Part shown: positions 56,497 through 63,791 of the stretch, in pieces
How the letters are laid out: each line of letters starts with the position of its first letter
How positions within the stretch are numbered: position 1 is the first letter of the stretch
Source: Bacillota bacterium
GTDB lineage: Bacteria; Bacillota; Clostridia; Lachnospirales; Anaerotignaceae
NCBI GenBank assembly: GCA_022791155.1
Contig: JAAVYN010000009.1
Span: forward strand, 1-64,000
Length of the DNA: 64,000 nt
Reading direction: 5' to 3'
The notes under the pieces: model-generated
What the model saw: only the letters and a program-made list of their open reading frames with translations
Database searches by the model: none
Told to the model about the DNA's origin: nothing
Translations under genes and position numbers: made by a program

Positions 56497-56808
56497 ATGA
56501 AAGATATACTTGCAGAAATAACCAAAATTCGCTTAGAACGAAATTGGTCTGAATATGAGTTGTCCAAAAATTCTGGCTTAACTCAGTCAACAATATCATC
56601 TTGGTATCGCAAAAATCAGCTTCCCACAATAACCTCTCTGGAAAAAATATGTTCTGGATTCGGAATTACTTTGTCTCAATTTTTTTCCGAGGGAAGCGAT
56701 CTCATTTCTTTAACAGAGGAACAAAGGGAATTGTTAGATAACTGGTCTTGTCTAAGCCAGTGCCAGAAAAGAATCGTTAAAGATTTAATAAAAAATATGA
56801 AAAACTAA
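56497..56808 (+). CDS. XRE-family HTH regulator A
   Basis: 103 residues. XRE helix-turn-helix: ITKIRLERNWSEYELSKNSG, then LTQSTISSWYRKNQLPTITS (turn and recognition helix about 28-45) and LEKICSGFGITLSQFFSEG. The C-terminal 35 residues are helical and probably for dimerisation. The ATG follows AAAGGGTG. A paralogue lies 106 bp downstream. Regulators of this shape often control nearby mobile or toxin loci, and the toxin-antitoxin array follows. Confidence 0.88.
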   Translation: MKDILAEITKIRLERNWSEYELSKNSGLTQSTISSWYRKNQLPTITSLEKICSGFGITLSQFFSEGSDLISLTEEQRELLDNWSCLSQCQKRIVKDLIKNMKN

Positions 56809-56869
56809 TATTATTTTTAACAAAATTTTTATACGTCTTGTCCAACTAATTTCCTGCTTAAATAAAAAC

Positions 56870-56875
56870 TATAAT
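56870..56875 (+). promoter_or_regulatory. -10 box of XRE gene B
   Basis: TATAAT, 39 bp upstream of the gene. The -35 is not recognisable. An ATACGT half-site stands upstream at 56831. Confidence 0.4.
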
Positions 56876-56914
56876 ATACACATAAATTGAAATGGAACGG
56901 GGTGTATAATATTA

Positions 56915-57220
56915 ATGGATATTCTTAAAGAAATAACAAGACTTCGCTTAAAAAGGAAGTGGTCTGAATATGAGCTTTCGATTTATTCAAATATACCCCA
57001 ATCAACTATATCAACATGGTACCGAAAAAATCAAATTCCAACCGTGAAATCTTTGGAAAAGCTTTGTGATGGATTCGGAATTACATTGTCACAATTTTTT
57101 GCAGAAAATAATGACGCTGTAAGTCTTACTCAAGAACAAAAAGAATTGTTGGATAATTGGTCATCTTTAACCCAAAAACAGCAAGAACTTTTTTTAGAGC
57201 TTTTTAAAAATATCAAATAA
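56915..57220 (+). CDS. XRE-family HTH regulator B (paralogue of A)
   Basis: 101 residues, clearly a duplicate of regulator A: shared WSEYELS, QSTIS.WYRKNQ.PT and LEK.C.GFGITLSQFF blocks. The recognition helix differs at few positions (SIYSNIPQSTISTWYRK against SKNSGLTQSTISSWYRK), so the two may bind overlapping sites. The C-terminal tail is more divergent (NNDAVSLTQEQKELLDNWSSLTQKQQELF). The ATG has a weak GGGGTG site 14 bp away. It lies directly before the repeat array. Confidence 0.88.
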   Translation: MDILKEITRLRLKRKWSEYELSIYSNIPQSTISTWYRKNQIPTVKSLEKLCDGFGITLSQFFAENNDAVSLTQEQKELLDNWSSLTQKQQELFLELFKNIK

Positions 57221-57256
57221 GAATTTTATACAAAAATAGTTTAGCTCAAAAAAGCC

Positions 57257-57285
57257 TTGAAAATGATTTCAATATGTGCTATCAT
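57257..57285 (+). promoter_or_regulatory. Antitoxin RNA promoter, module 1
   Basis: TTGAAA, a 17-base spacer and TATCAT. The same layout (TTGAWT with 17 bases and TATCAT) recurs at 57605-57633 and 57956-57984. Confidence 0.8.
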
Positions 57286-57291
57286 AAAATC

Positions 57292-57387
57292 ACAGAAGGG
57301 AAACCATAAAGACGGCCTACCCTAAGTGATATTAGCTTAACGTTCTAAGCCGTCACTAGTGCGAGTAGTGGCGGCTATTTTCTTTTG
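57292..57387 (+). ncRNA. Probable type I antitoxin RNA, module 1
   Basis: About 95 nt. It starts near the sequence AGAAGGGAAACC. It contains a hairpin GCTTA/TAAGC (57335-57350) and ends in a terminator hairpin GCCGTCACTA/TAGTGGCGGC (57349-57375) with a TATTTTCTTTT tail. It runs opposite to the 31-codon peptide gene, overlapping its last codons and its mRNA 3' end, so it can pair with it. This resembles the RatA/TxpA and SR4/BsrG organisation. Transcription is predicted from promoter and terminator only. Confidence 0.7.
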
Positions 57388-57470
57388 TCTCTGTATATCT
57401 GATAGAACAGATTTACAAGAGCCACAACAAATATACAGAACTGAAAAAATTCAGAATATGTAATATTCAT
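57375..57470 (-). CDS. Putative holin-like type I toxin peptide, module 1
   Basis: 31 codons. A single hydrophobic span (FFQFCIFVVALVNLFYQ, about residues 8-24) is followed by a charged tail (YRDKRK). This is the size and layout of Hol_Tox/TxpA-type membrane-damaging toxins. A strong AGGAGGG site lies 8 bp before the ATG. The 5' leader folds TTGGAGGG against CCCTCCAA, and a CCCTC stretch can pair with the ribosome site. The stop codon lies inside the shared terminator. The peptide is identical to that of module 2. Toxicity is inferred from family resemblance. Confidence 0.75.
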   Translation of the reverse strand: MNITYSEFFQFCIFVVALVNLFYQIYRDKRK

Positions 57471-57560
57471 GTGCTTCCCTCCTTTCTCATAGATTGGAGG
57501 GATTTCGCCCTCCAAATGAGAGGGCAGGCCGCCTTTGCTTTATGGTTTCCCCATTCTTAA

Positions 57561-57589
57561 AATATATCACAGCTTGTCAGCTTTTTCAA
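57561..57589 (-). promoter_or_regulatory. Toxin promoter, module 1
   Basis: On the minus strand, TTGAAA, a 17-base spacer and TATATT. The mRNA would begin near 57554 with GGGGAAACCATAAAG, almost the same 5' sequence as the antitoxin RNA on the other strand. Confidence 0.75.
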
Positions 57590-57604
57590 GCTGCTTTTTT
57601 CCTC

Positions 57605-57633
57605 TTGAATTTTTCTTAACTTTGTGCTATCAT
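57605..57633 (+). promoter_or_regulatory. Antitoxin RNA promoter, module 2
   Basis: TTGAAT, a 17-base spacer and TATCAT, the same design as module 1. Confidence 0.8.
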
Positions 57634-57639
57634 AAAATC

Positions 57640-57737
57640 ACAAAAGGGAAACCATAAAAACGGCCTACCCTTTTAGCTAATGGTTAATTTTTTCATTAGC
57701 CGTCAACTATTGGTGGTAGTGGCGGCTATTTTCTTTT
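57640..57737 (+). ncRNA. Probable type I antitoxin RNA, module 2
   Basis: Hairpin GCTAATG/CATTAGC (57676-57700) directly before the terminator hairpin GCCGTCAACTA/TAGTGGCGGC (57699-57726) and TATTTTCTTTT. The core bases differ from module 1 but the pairing is kept. It is antisense to the second peptide gene. Confidence 0.7.
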
Positions 57738-57821
57738 GTCTCTGTATATCTGATAAAACAGATTTACAAGAGCCACAACAAATATACAAAACTGAAAAAA
57801 TTCAGAATATGTAATATTCAT
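57726..57821 (-). CDS. Putative holin-like type I toxin peptide, module 2
   Basis: 31 codons, the same amino acid sequence as module 1. Only two of 96 bases differ, both synonymous Phe codons (TTC in module 1, TTT here). AGGAGGG precedes the ATG, and the leader hairpin TTGGAGGG/CCCTCCAA is kept although its loop differs. The stop codon again lies inside the terminator of the opposing RNA. Confidence 0.75.
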   Translation of the reverse strand: MNITYSEFFQFCIFVVALVNLFYQIYRDKRK

Positions 57822-57912
57822 GTGCTTCCCTCCTCTCGAAAGGTTTGGAGGGAACTCGCCCTCCAAATGAAGAGGGCAGGCCGCCTTTGCTTTATGGTTT
57901 CCCCGTTCTTAA

Positions 57913-57941
57913 AATATATCACAGCTTGTCAGCTTTTTCAA
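57913..57941 (-). promoter_or_regulatory. Toxin promoter, module 2
   Basis: On the minus strand, TTGAAA, a 17-base spacer and TATATT, matching module 1 exactly in layout. Confidence 0.75.
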
Positions 57942-57955
57942 GTTGCTTTTGCCTC

Positions 57956-57984
57956 TTGATTTTTTCTTCATTCCATGCTATCAT
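57956..57984 (+). promoter_or_regulatory. Antitoxin RNA promoter, orphan third copy
   Basis: TTGATT, a 17-base spacer and TATCAT, an intact third copy of the antitoxin promoter. Confidence 0.75.
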
Positions 57985-57990
57985 AAAATC

Positions 57991-58088
57991 ACAGAAGGGA
58001 AGCCATAATGCGGCCTACCCTTAAGTTAATAACTGTTTAAGTTTTTCAACAGTCGTCACTATTGCAGGTAGTGGCGGCTATTTTTTGT
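57991..58088 (+). ncRNA. Orphan antitoxin-like RNA, third copy
   Basis: Hairpin ACTGTT/AACAGT (58032-58053) followed by terminator GTCGTCACTA/TAGTGGCGGC (58052-58078) and TATTTTTTG. The opposing peptide gene is gone: only the last few codons before the stop (AAC AAA AAA TAG) survive on the minus strand. Promoter and structure look intact, so it may still be made and could act on the other two toxins or on something else. Confidence 0.6.
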
Positions 58089-58114
58089 TCGCGCACATTT
58101 TTTCAAAAAAACAA

Positions 58115-58134
58115 GGCGGTTCAAACGAACCGCC
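58115..58134 (-). terminator. Terminator of the RND efflux operon
   Basis: On the minus strand, GGCGGTTC, a 4-base loop, GAACCGCC, followed by TTGTTTTTTTG. It faces the orphan antitoxin RNA. Confidence 0.85.
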
Positions 58135-58162
58135 CCTCAAAATCAAAATTTCTCAAAACGCA

Positions 58163-61100
58163 TCATACATTTGTTTCCTGCATTTTTCCAAATTTCTTTT
58201 TGGCCTTAGCTTTTATATTTCTATATCTAATTTTGTCAACAAGCATGTATAGCACTGGTATGAATATGAGCGTTATAAGCGTGGATATGGTAAGCCCAAA
58301 TATAATAACAATCGCCATTGGCTGCTGCATTTCCATTCCTTCTCCCAAACCAATGCCAAGTGGTATCATGCCAAGCACTGTTGTGAGAGTTGTCATGAGA
58401 ATCGGCCTCAAACGGTCTGGCCCCGCCGTGCTTATGGCCTCATAAGAGCTCATGCCCTTTGCCACATTTTGGTTTGCCGCGTCAACAAGAACTATGGCAT
58501 TGTTAACAACCATGCCGACAAGCATTATAAATCCCATGAACGAAACTGTGGTTATTGACTTCCCTGTGACAAAAAGCCCAAATATGCCGCCTGTTATGGC
58601 AAGTGGCATTGAAAACATAACTATAAACGGATATATAAAGCTTTCAAACTGACTTGCCATAATCATGTATACAAGAAGAACGGCAACAATCAGCACAAGG
58701 CCAAGCTGCTGGAAAGATTCGTTCATTGTTTCCAGTGTTCCTGTGAATTCATAGTCATACCCTTCAGGGAACACATATGAGTTGAGCCTTGCTTCAACAT
58801 CTTTTTGTATCGAACCCAAGTCACGGCCATATGTTGATATGTTCACATCAACATATTTGTGGTGGTTTGATCTTGTGATTGACACGGCCGATTCATCTTC
58901 AACTATGTCAGCAACTTCCGTGAGCGGCAAAACCATGCCCGTTGGCGTTGTGACAGTGAGGTTGAGTATGTCCTTAATATATTTGACACTTTCATCATTC
59001 TGCTTAATTCTGACATCAACCTCTGTTCCGTCAATCTTAAACTGTGTTGCAACAGTTCCTGTGACAGCTCCGCTGACGGCCGAAGCAATTTGTCCAGCTG
59101 TCAAACCATATGTTGAGGCTTTCGCCCTGTTCGCAATTATGTTAACCTCTGGCAATGTGTCTTCCGCCGAACTGCTTATGTCGGTGACGCCGTCTATGCC
59201 TTCAAGCATTTCAGAAAGTGTGTTTGAAATGTCTCTCAATATGTCACTTTCTTCCCCGGTGATGCGCATTGTGATTCCACTGCCGCCATAGCTTCCCATG
59301 GCTGAGCTGCTGGCCGAAACAGTTATTTCGCACCCTGGAATCATCTTCAGCTGTGTTTCAAGCTGATTTGCATAATCCTTTGACGAAAGGCTTCTTGCTT
59401 CCTTGTCAACAAGGTTTAGCATTATGCTTCCACTGTTTGTGCCATTTCCTCCAAGCGAAACGCCTCCGCCGCCAACCATAACATAATATGTTTCAACAAT
59501 TTCATCATCTTTGAATGTGTCAACAGCCTGTGAAACAACGGCTTCTGTTTCTTCCAAAATTGTTCCATCAGGAAGTGAAACGCTTATCATAACGGCGCCT
59601 TCATCCATTTCGGGCATGAAGTCAAATCCCATGCGTGGCACAAGCGAAAGTGTTGCAATGAAAATGACTATAACAAATGCCACAACTTTTTTCTTGTTCA
59701 CAAGGCACCACAAAAGCAGCCTTCTATAACTGTTGTCAAGCTTTTCAAGGCCATGTCCCCATGCATCAAGAAATGCTTTGAGAATTCCTTTTTTGCGAAC
59801 CTTCAGGCCCTCCACACCCTCGCCTGTAAATTGTTCTGGCTTCAGCAATTTTGAACACGCCATAGGTATGAACGTGACTGAAACCACAAGCGAGGCAAAC
59901 AACGAGAAACATATCGTCAGCGAAAGGTCTTTGAAAACATCACCAACTGTTCCCGAAACAAATATGAATGGTATGAAAACACCAACAGTTGTAAGCGTTG
60001 AGGCCATAACAGCCATGGCAACCTCACCGGCGCCCCTTTCGGAGGCTTCCTTCGGATCAAGCCCTTTTCTCATATATGAGAATATATTTTCCAAAACAAC
60101 TATGGAGTTGTCAACAAGCATTCCAATTCCTATTGCAAGGCCCCCCATTGAAATCATGTTTTTTGTTATTCCGCAAAGCCACATTGCCGCAAATGTGGCA
60201 ATGATTGAGGTTGGTATTGATATACCAATTATAACCGACATTTTTGGATTTCTAAGGAAAACAAATATCACCACAATCGCTATGACAGCCGCCTGCAATG
60301 CCGTTGTTGTTATGTTGTTAACAGATGTTTTGATATATTCCGATGTGTCTGAAAGCATTGAGAATTCAATTTGGGGATATTCCCTTTGAACTTTTGCAAT
60401 CTCCGCATTGACCTTTTCTGAAACATCAACTATGTTTGCATCGGATTGTTTTTGTATAACAAGCATAATTGCCGGGCTTCCGTCTATAAGTGCATATGAA
60501 GTTCTGTCCTTTTCAACATATTCAACCTCGGCAACGTCGCTCAAATGTATGACCGCGCCGCTGTTTGTTGTTATCGGAAGCTCCCTTATCTCGTCAACAT
60601 CATTAAATTCGCCATTGGATTTTATCTGTATGTTCACGGTTCCCTGCTGAACAGTTCCGGCTGGCAAATCCATGTTTTCAGACGACAGAACCTGTGAAAT
60701 TTGAGATGTCGTGAGTCCATAGCCATGCAGTTTTTCCGGCATGATTGTTATCTGAACTTCATTCTCAATTCCGCCTGTGTTCGAAACAGACGTCACACCC
60801 TCAATTTTCTCAAAATTTCTGACAACAGTGTCTTCAACAAGAGTGTTCAGTTCTGTTAGGTTGAGAGTTTCACTTTTGATTCCCACATAAATTGCCGTCA
60901 TGCTGTTTATGTCCAACTTGAGGACAATTGGCTCATTGGCGCCCTCTGGAAGGCTGCTTTTCACCATGTCAACCTTCTCACGCATGTCAACGGCAGCCAA
61001 GTCTATATTTGTGTCTTCAACAAACTGAACAATCACAATTGACGAATTTGCTGATGATGTTGAACTTATTGAATCAACGTTTGTGACCGTTCCCAAGGCT

Positions 61101-61303
61101 TCCTCAAGAGGTTTTGTGATGAGTGTTTCAATTTCTTCCGGCCCTGCTCCAACATATGTTGTGCTCACAATGGCCACAGGGAAGTCCATTGACGGCATCA
61201 AATCCAAATTAAGCGTGAAGTTTGATATTAAACCTGCCAAAACAACAATCAGCATAATCATCACTGTTGTGACAGGCCGTTTAATCGCAGCTTTAGAAAA
61301 CAT
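58163..61303 (-). CDS. RND-family efflux transporter (AcrB/SwrC-like)
   Basis: About 1046 residues with the RND plan: a first transmembrane helix, a large extracytoplasmic loop, TM helices 2-6 (about 330-520), a second large loop and TM helices 7-12. The N-terminal KRPVTTVMIMLIVVLAG and GAGPEEIETLITKPLEEAL and the helix-4 GGLAIGIGMLVDNSIVVLENI motif (with proton-relay Asp) are characteristic. In Gram-positives such pumps (SwrC/YerP) export lipopeptides or drugs. The ATG at 61303 follows AAGGGGG from the adaptor end. It is the last gene of marR-adaptor-RND. Confidence 0.93.
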   Translation of the reverse strand: MFSKAAIKRPVTTVMIMLIVVLAGLISNFTLNLDLMPSMDFPVAIVSTTYVGAGPEEIETLITKPLEEALGTVTNVDSISSTSSANSSIVIVQFVEDTNIDLAAVDMREKVDMVKSSLPEGANEPIVLKLDINSMTAIYVGIKSETLNLTELNTLVEDTVVRNFEKIEGVTSVSNTGGIENEVQITIMPEKLHGYGLTTSQISQVLSSENMDLPAGTVQQGTVNIQIKSNGEFNDVDEIRELPITTNSGAVIHLSDVAEVEYVEKDRTSYALIDGSPAIMLVIQKQSDANIVDVSEKVNAEIAKVQREYPQIEFSMLSDTSEYIKTSVNNITTTALQAAVIAIVVIFVFLRNPKMSVIIGISIPTSIIATFAAMWLCGITKNMISMGGLAIGIGMLVDNSIVVLENIFSYMRKGLDPKEASERGAGEVAMAVMASTLTTVGVFIPFIFVSGTVGDVFKDLSLTICFSLFASLVVSVTFIPMACSKLLKPEQFTGEGVEGLKVRKKGILKAFLDAWGHGLEKLDNSYRRLLLWCLVNKKKVVAFVIVIFIATLSLVPRMGFDFMPEMDEGAVMISVSLPDGTILEETEAVVSQAVDTFKDDEIVETYYVMVGGGGVSLGGNGTNSGSIMLNLVDKEARSLSSKDYANQLETQLKMIPGCEITVSASSSAMGSYGGSGITMRITGEESDILRDISNTLSEMLEGIDGVTDISSSAEDTLPEVNIIANRAKASTYGLTAGQIASAVSGAVTGTVATQFKIDGTEVDVRIKQNDESVKYIKDILNLTVTTPTGMVLPLTEVADIVEDESAVSITRSNHHKYVDVNISTYGRDLGSIQKDVEARLNSYVFPEGYDYEFTGTLETMNESFQQLGLVLIVAVLLVYMIMASQFESFIYPFIVMFSMPLAITGGIFGLFVTGKSITTVSFMGFIMLVGMVVNNAIVLVDAANQNVAKGMSSYEAISTAGPDRLRPILMTTLTTVLGMIPLGIGLGEGMEMQQPMAIVIIFGLTISTLITLIFIPVLYMLVDKIRYRNIKAKAKKKFGKMQETNV

Positions 61304-61306
61304 CAA

Positions 61307-62728
61307 TTATTCCCCCTTAGAAGTTTCGGCATCGCTGTTGGGCATGTTTTCATATTCATTCTGCTGGGCATTGTCGTTTTTGGAAGCAGTGTCGGTTCTT
61401 GCGCCATCCAAAACAACAACATTCACAGCGCTTCCCTCATTGAGATATGACTGGCCCTTCACAATGACAAGCTCGCCCTCCTCAATGCCTTTCAAAATTT
61501 GAACGCTGTGTCCATCATCAACGCCCATCACAACATTCTTTTTAACTGCCGCTCCATTTTCCACAACAAAAACATACTCCTCGTTATTTTTGCTTATGAC
61601 AGCGTCTCTGGCAACAACAATGGCGTTATAGCCCTTTGCCTTGACAAAGCTGACTTCAGCAAACATGCCTGTTTTCACATTGCCGGAATTGTTTGGAATT
61701 TCAATTTCAACATCATATGTTCCCGACTGGTTGGCGGCAGGGTTTATCGTTTTTATTTTTCCCTCCATTTTGCTGTCTGAAACGGCCGCAATTTTGACAT
61801 CAACTGACTGCCCTTTTTCAAGACGGTTGATTATCTGTTCTGAAACGCTCACTTTCACAATCACTGTTGAGCTGTCAGTGATTATAAATGGAACAGATGA
61901 CGTTGAAAGCAACGTTCCGGCCGTGATGTTTTGCGCTGTGACAACGCCGTTTATCGGGCTTGTGATTTTTGCATCACGAAGGCTTTTTTCAGCGGAAGCA
62001 ATTTGTGCCGCCGCACTGTTTGCCTGTGCTTGTGCAGCCTTCAATCCGGCCATTGCCTTTTCAGTGTTTTCTTCAATGAGATCGCCGCTTGTTATGTCAT
62101 ATGTACTTTGAGCCTGTGCCAGACCATTTTGAGCCTGTGTCAGATCATTCTGTGCTTTCGTGAGCGCGTTGCTCACTGAATCCATGTCCACTTGCGAAAC
62201 AAAACCCTGTTCATAGAGAACTTTTGTGTTGTCATATGATGTTTTGGCTGTGTCATATGCAATTTGCGCCATCTCACATGACATTTGTGCCGTTTCAAGC
62301 GTGTTCTTGAGGCTGTCAAGCTGCATCTGCATGCTTGCACCATTAACTGTGTCAAGGTTTGTTTGTGAAACTTCAACATTGGCCAATGCCGCCTGATATG
62401 AAGCCCTTGCCGTGTTCAAACTGTTTTCAATTGCTTCTGTGTCCATTGTGAAAAGCACATCTCCAGCATTCACTCTGTCACCTATGTCAAAATAGACTTC
62501 ATCAACCATTCCATTCACAAGGCTGAAAACATTGGCCGTTTCCACAGGCGCTGTTTTGCCTGAATAGACATAGTTTGTTTCAACTTCTCCATTGGAGGCC
62601 GTGTCGGCCTCAACTGAAATGGCGCTGACAACAGGAGCCGTCACTTGCTCGCTTTCCTTTGCGCCGCAGCCTGACAGCGCCAAAGACGCAATTACAACTG
62701 AAACAAAAAAACCTTCGCTAAATTTCAT
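61307..62728 (-). CDS. RND efflux adaptor (membrane fusion lipoprotein)
   Basis: About 473 residues from the chosen ATG. Signal peptide with lipobox ALSGC near residue 18-22. It has biotinyl/lipoyl-like halves (NVFSLVNGMVDEVYFDIGDRVNAGDVLF; RDAKITSPINGVVTAQNITAGTLL) flanking a long alpha-helical hairpin rich in Ala/Gln (about 90-230), then beta-barrel domains. The C-terminus is Ser/Asn/Asp-rich. The start at 62728 follows AAGGAGG; a frame extending to 62773 lacks a site. It overlaps the marR end by 11 bp and delivers substrate to the RND pump. Confidence 0.92.
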   Translation of the reverse strand: MKFSEGFFVSVVIASLALSGCGAKESEQVTAPVVSAISVEADTASNGEVETNYVYSGKTAPVETANVFSLVNGMVDEVYFDIGDRVNAGDVLFTMDTEAIENSLNTARASYQAALANVEVSQTNLDTVNGASMQMQLDSLKNTLETAQMSCEMAQIAYDTAKTSYDNTKVLYEQGFVSQVDMDSVSNALTKAQNDLTQAQNGLAQAQSTYDITSGDLIEENTEKAMAGLKAAQAQANSAAAQIASAEKSLRDAKITSPINGVVTAQNITAGTLLSTSSVPFIITDSSTVIVKVSVSEQIINRLEKGQSVDVKIAAVSDSKMEGKIKTINPAANQSGTYDVEIEIPNNSGNVKTGMFAEVSFVKAKGYNAIVVARDAVISKNNEEYVFVVENGAAVKKNVVMGVDDGHSVQILKGIEEGELVIVKGQSYLNEGSAVNVVVLDGARTDTASKNDNAQQNEYENMPNSDAETSKGE

Positions 62729-63194
62729 TTTTACTGTCCTCCTTGTTGGATATAAACAAATAAGCGCTTTCAATTGCAGTTTTTAACATTTCCTTTTGTT
62801 CGCTGTTCAAATCTATGTAAAAATCTTCAAATTTTTTTGTCAAAACCTTTCTGGCATTTGCCAAAGCCATTTCAGCCTTTTCTGTAAGCGCAAGATATGA
62901 TTTGCGGCCATCATCACCCTTTCTTCTTATGACATAGCCTTCATCAACCATGCGGGAAACCGTCAGCGACACACTGCTTTTTGAAAGCCCCAAAATTTTT
63001 TCTATGTCTGTTGCTGTGGCATTCTCAAGTGAAGAAATTATCATAGAATACATAATTTGTGTTTTTGTCATGATTTCAGGCTTTTTTCCATTGACGTCAT
63101 AACAGCCATTCATGTTTCTGGATTCCCACCTCAAAACAACAGTGCTGATGAAAAACAATTTTTCCGCCAAATTCAGTATCTCATGTTCAAGCAT
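62718..63194 (-). CDS. MarR-family transcriptional regulator
   Basis: 158 residues. Winged helix with ATATDIEKILGLSKSSVSLTVSRMVDEGYVIRRKGDDGRKSYLALT (about 60-105), between N- and C-terminal dimerisation helices. The ATG follows GAAAGGAGAG. It is the first gene of the efflux operon, and an inverted repeat at the promoter suggests self-repression relieved by a ligand. The ligand is not known. Confidence 0.93.
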   Translation of the reverse strand: MLEHEILNLAEKLFFISTVVLRWESRNMNGCYDVNGKKPEIMTKTQIMYSMIISSLENATATDIEKILGLSKSSVSLTVSRMVDEGYVIRRKGDDGRKSYLALTEKAEMALANARKVLTKKFEDFYIDLNSEQKEMLKTAIESAYLFISNKEDSKNEI

Positions 63195-63208
63195 ACTGCT
63201 CTCCTTTC

Positions 63209-63234
63209 ATTACACAACCGCTCCATAGTGTAAT
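63209..63234. promoter_or_regulatory. Probable MarR operator
   Basis: Inverted repeat ATTACAC, a 12-base spacer and GTGTAAT, 15 bp upstream of marR, just downstream of the -10 box. It is placed to block transcription start. Confidence 0.7.
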
Positions 63235-63239
63235 AAAAG

Positions 63240-63268
63240 ATTTTACAGTAAAACTATTTGCCTGTCAA
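63240..63268 (-). promoter_or_regulatory. Promoter of the marR-efflux operon
   Basis: On the minus strand, TTGACA, a 17-base spacer and TAAAAT. The start would fall inside the operator at 63209-63234. Confidence 0.85.
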
Positions 63269-63546
63269 TGGTTTTATCATAAAAGTAATACGGCTGTAAA
63301 ACAAAAAAGTTTGTTGGTTTTCAAAAAATTTATATAAAATAATTTCACATTTTTCTCACAGCCCAAAACCTCAAAAAACAAATTGAAAAAGCTTGCCAAA
63401 ATATGTTTGCACTTCAAAAATCTTTCCAACACAAAGGAGAAGAATGCTGGCAAAAATTTTCATGTTATAACAGATGACACATCTCAACTTCACATTCAGC
63501 CCACAAAAACACACAGCTAAATCAAGTATATATCTTTTTCACAAAA

Positions 63547-63588
63547 AAAGACTCCTTCTTTGATGATATTTCAAAAGAAGAAGTCTTT
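63547..63588 (-). terminator. Terminator of the partial membrane protein gene
   Basis: On the minus strand, AAAGACT-A-CTTCTTT-type arms, interrupted by one mismatch (AAAGACTTCTTCTTTTGA against TCAAAGAAGGAGTCTTT), then TTTTTTTG. The 63269-63791 region shows no other gene. Confidence 0.75.
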
Positions 63589-63791
63589 GAAAATATAGAA
63601 TTTGCAAAAACATGTTGCAAGCTGCTTTTTGCAAAAGCATGGCAGTTTTTGTCAGTTATTCCAGTCAGTTATGCGCCAACAGCAAAAATTTTGCTCATCT
63701 CTTCACATAATCATAATTTTCAATGAAAAGCAATGCTTTTATTGTCAAAAACAAATGCCTGCCAAAATTTAACATTTTTAGTTTTTGTCTC

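Larger units (their letters stand above)
57257..57955. repeat. Two tandem 350-bp toxin-antitoxin repeat units
   Basis: Unit 1 spans 57257-57604 and unit 2 spans 57605-57955; a truncated third unit begins at 57956. The antitoxin promoter, 5' GGGAAACCATAAA, terminator arm, peptide gene, leader and toxin promoter are nearly identical between units. The 45-60 bases before the terminator differ strongly. The unit ends resemble imperfect inverted repeats (GGGAAACCATAAAG...). Spacing and content exclude CRISPR. Confidence 0.85.

Noticed and set aside
57221..58162. CRISPR array
   Set aside because: The repeats are about 350 bp long with promoters and an open frame inside, not short repeats with unique spacers, and no cas genes are present.
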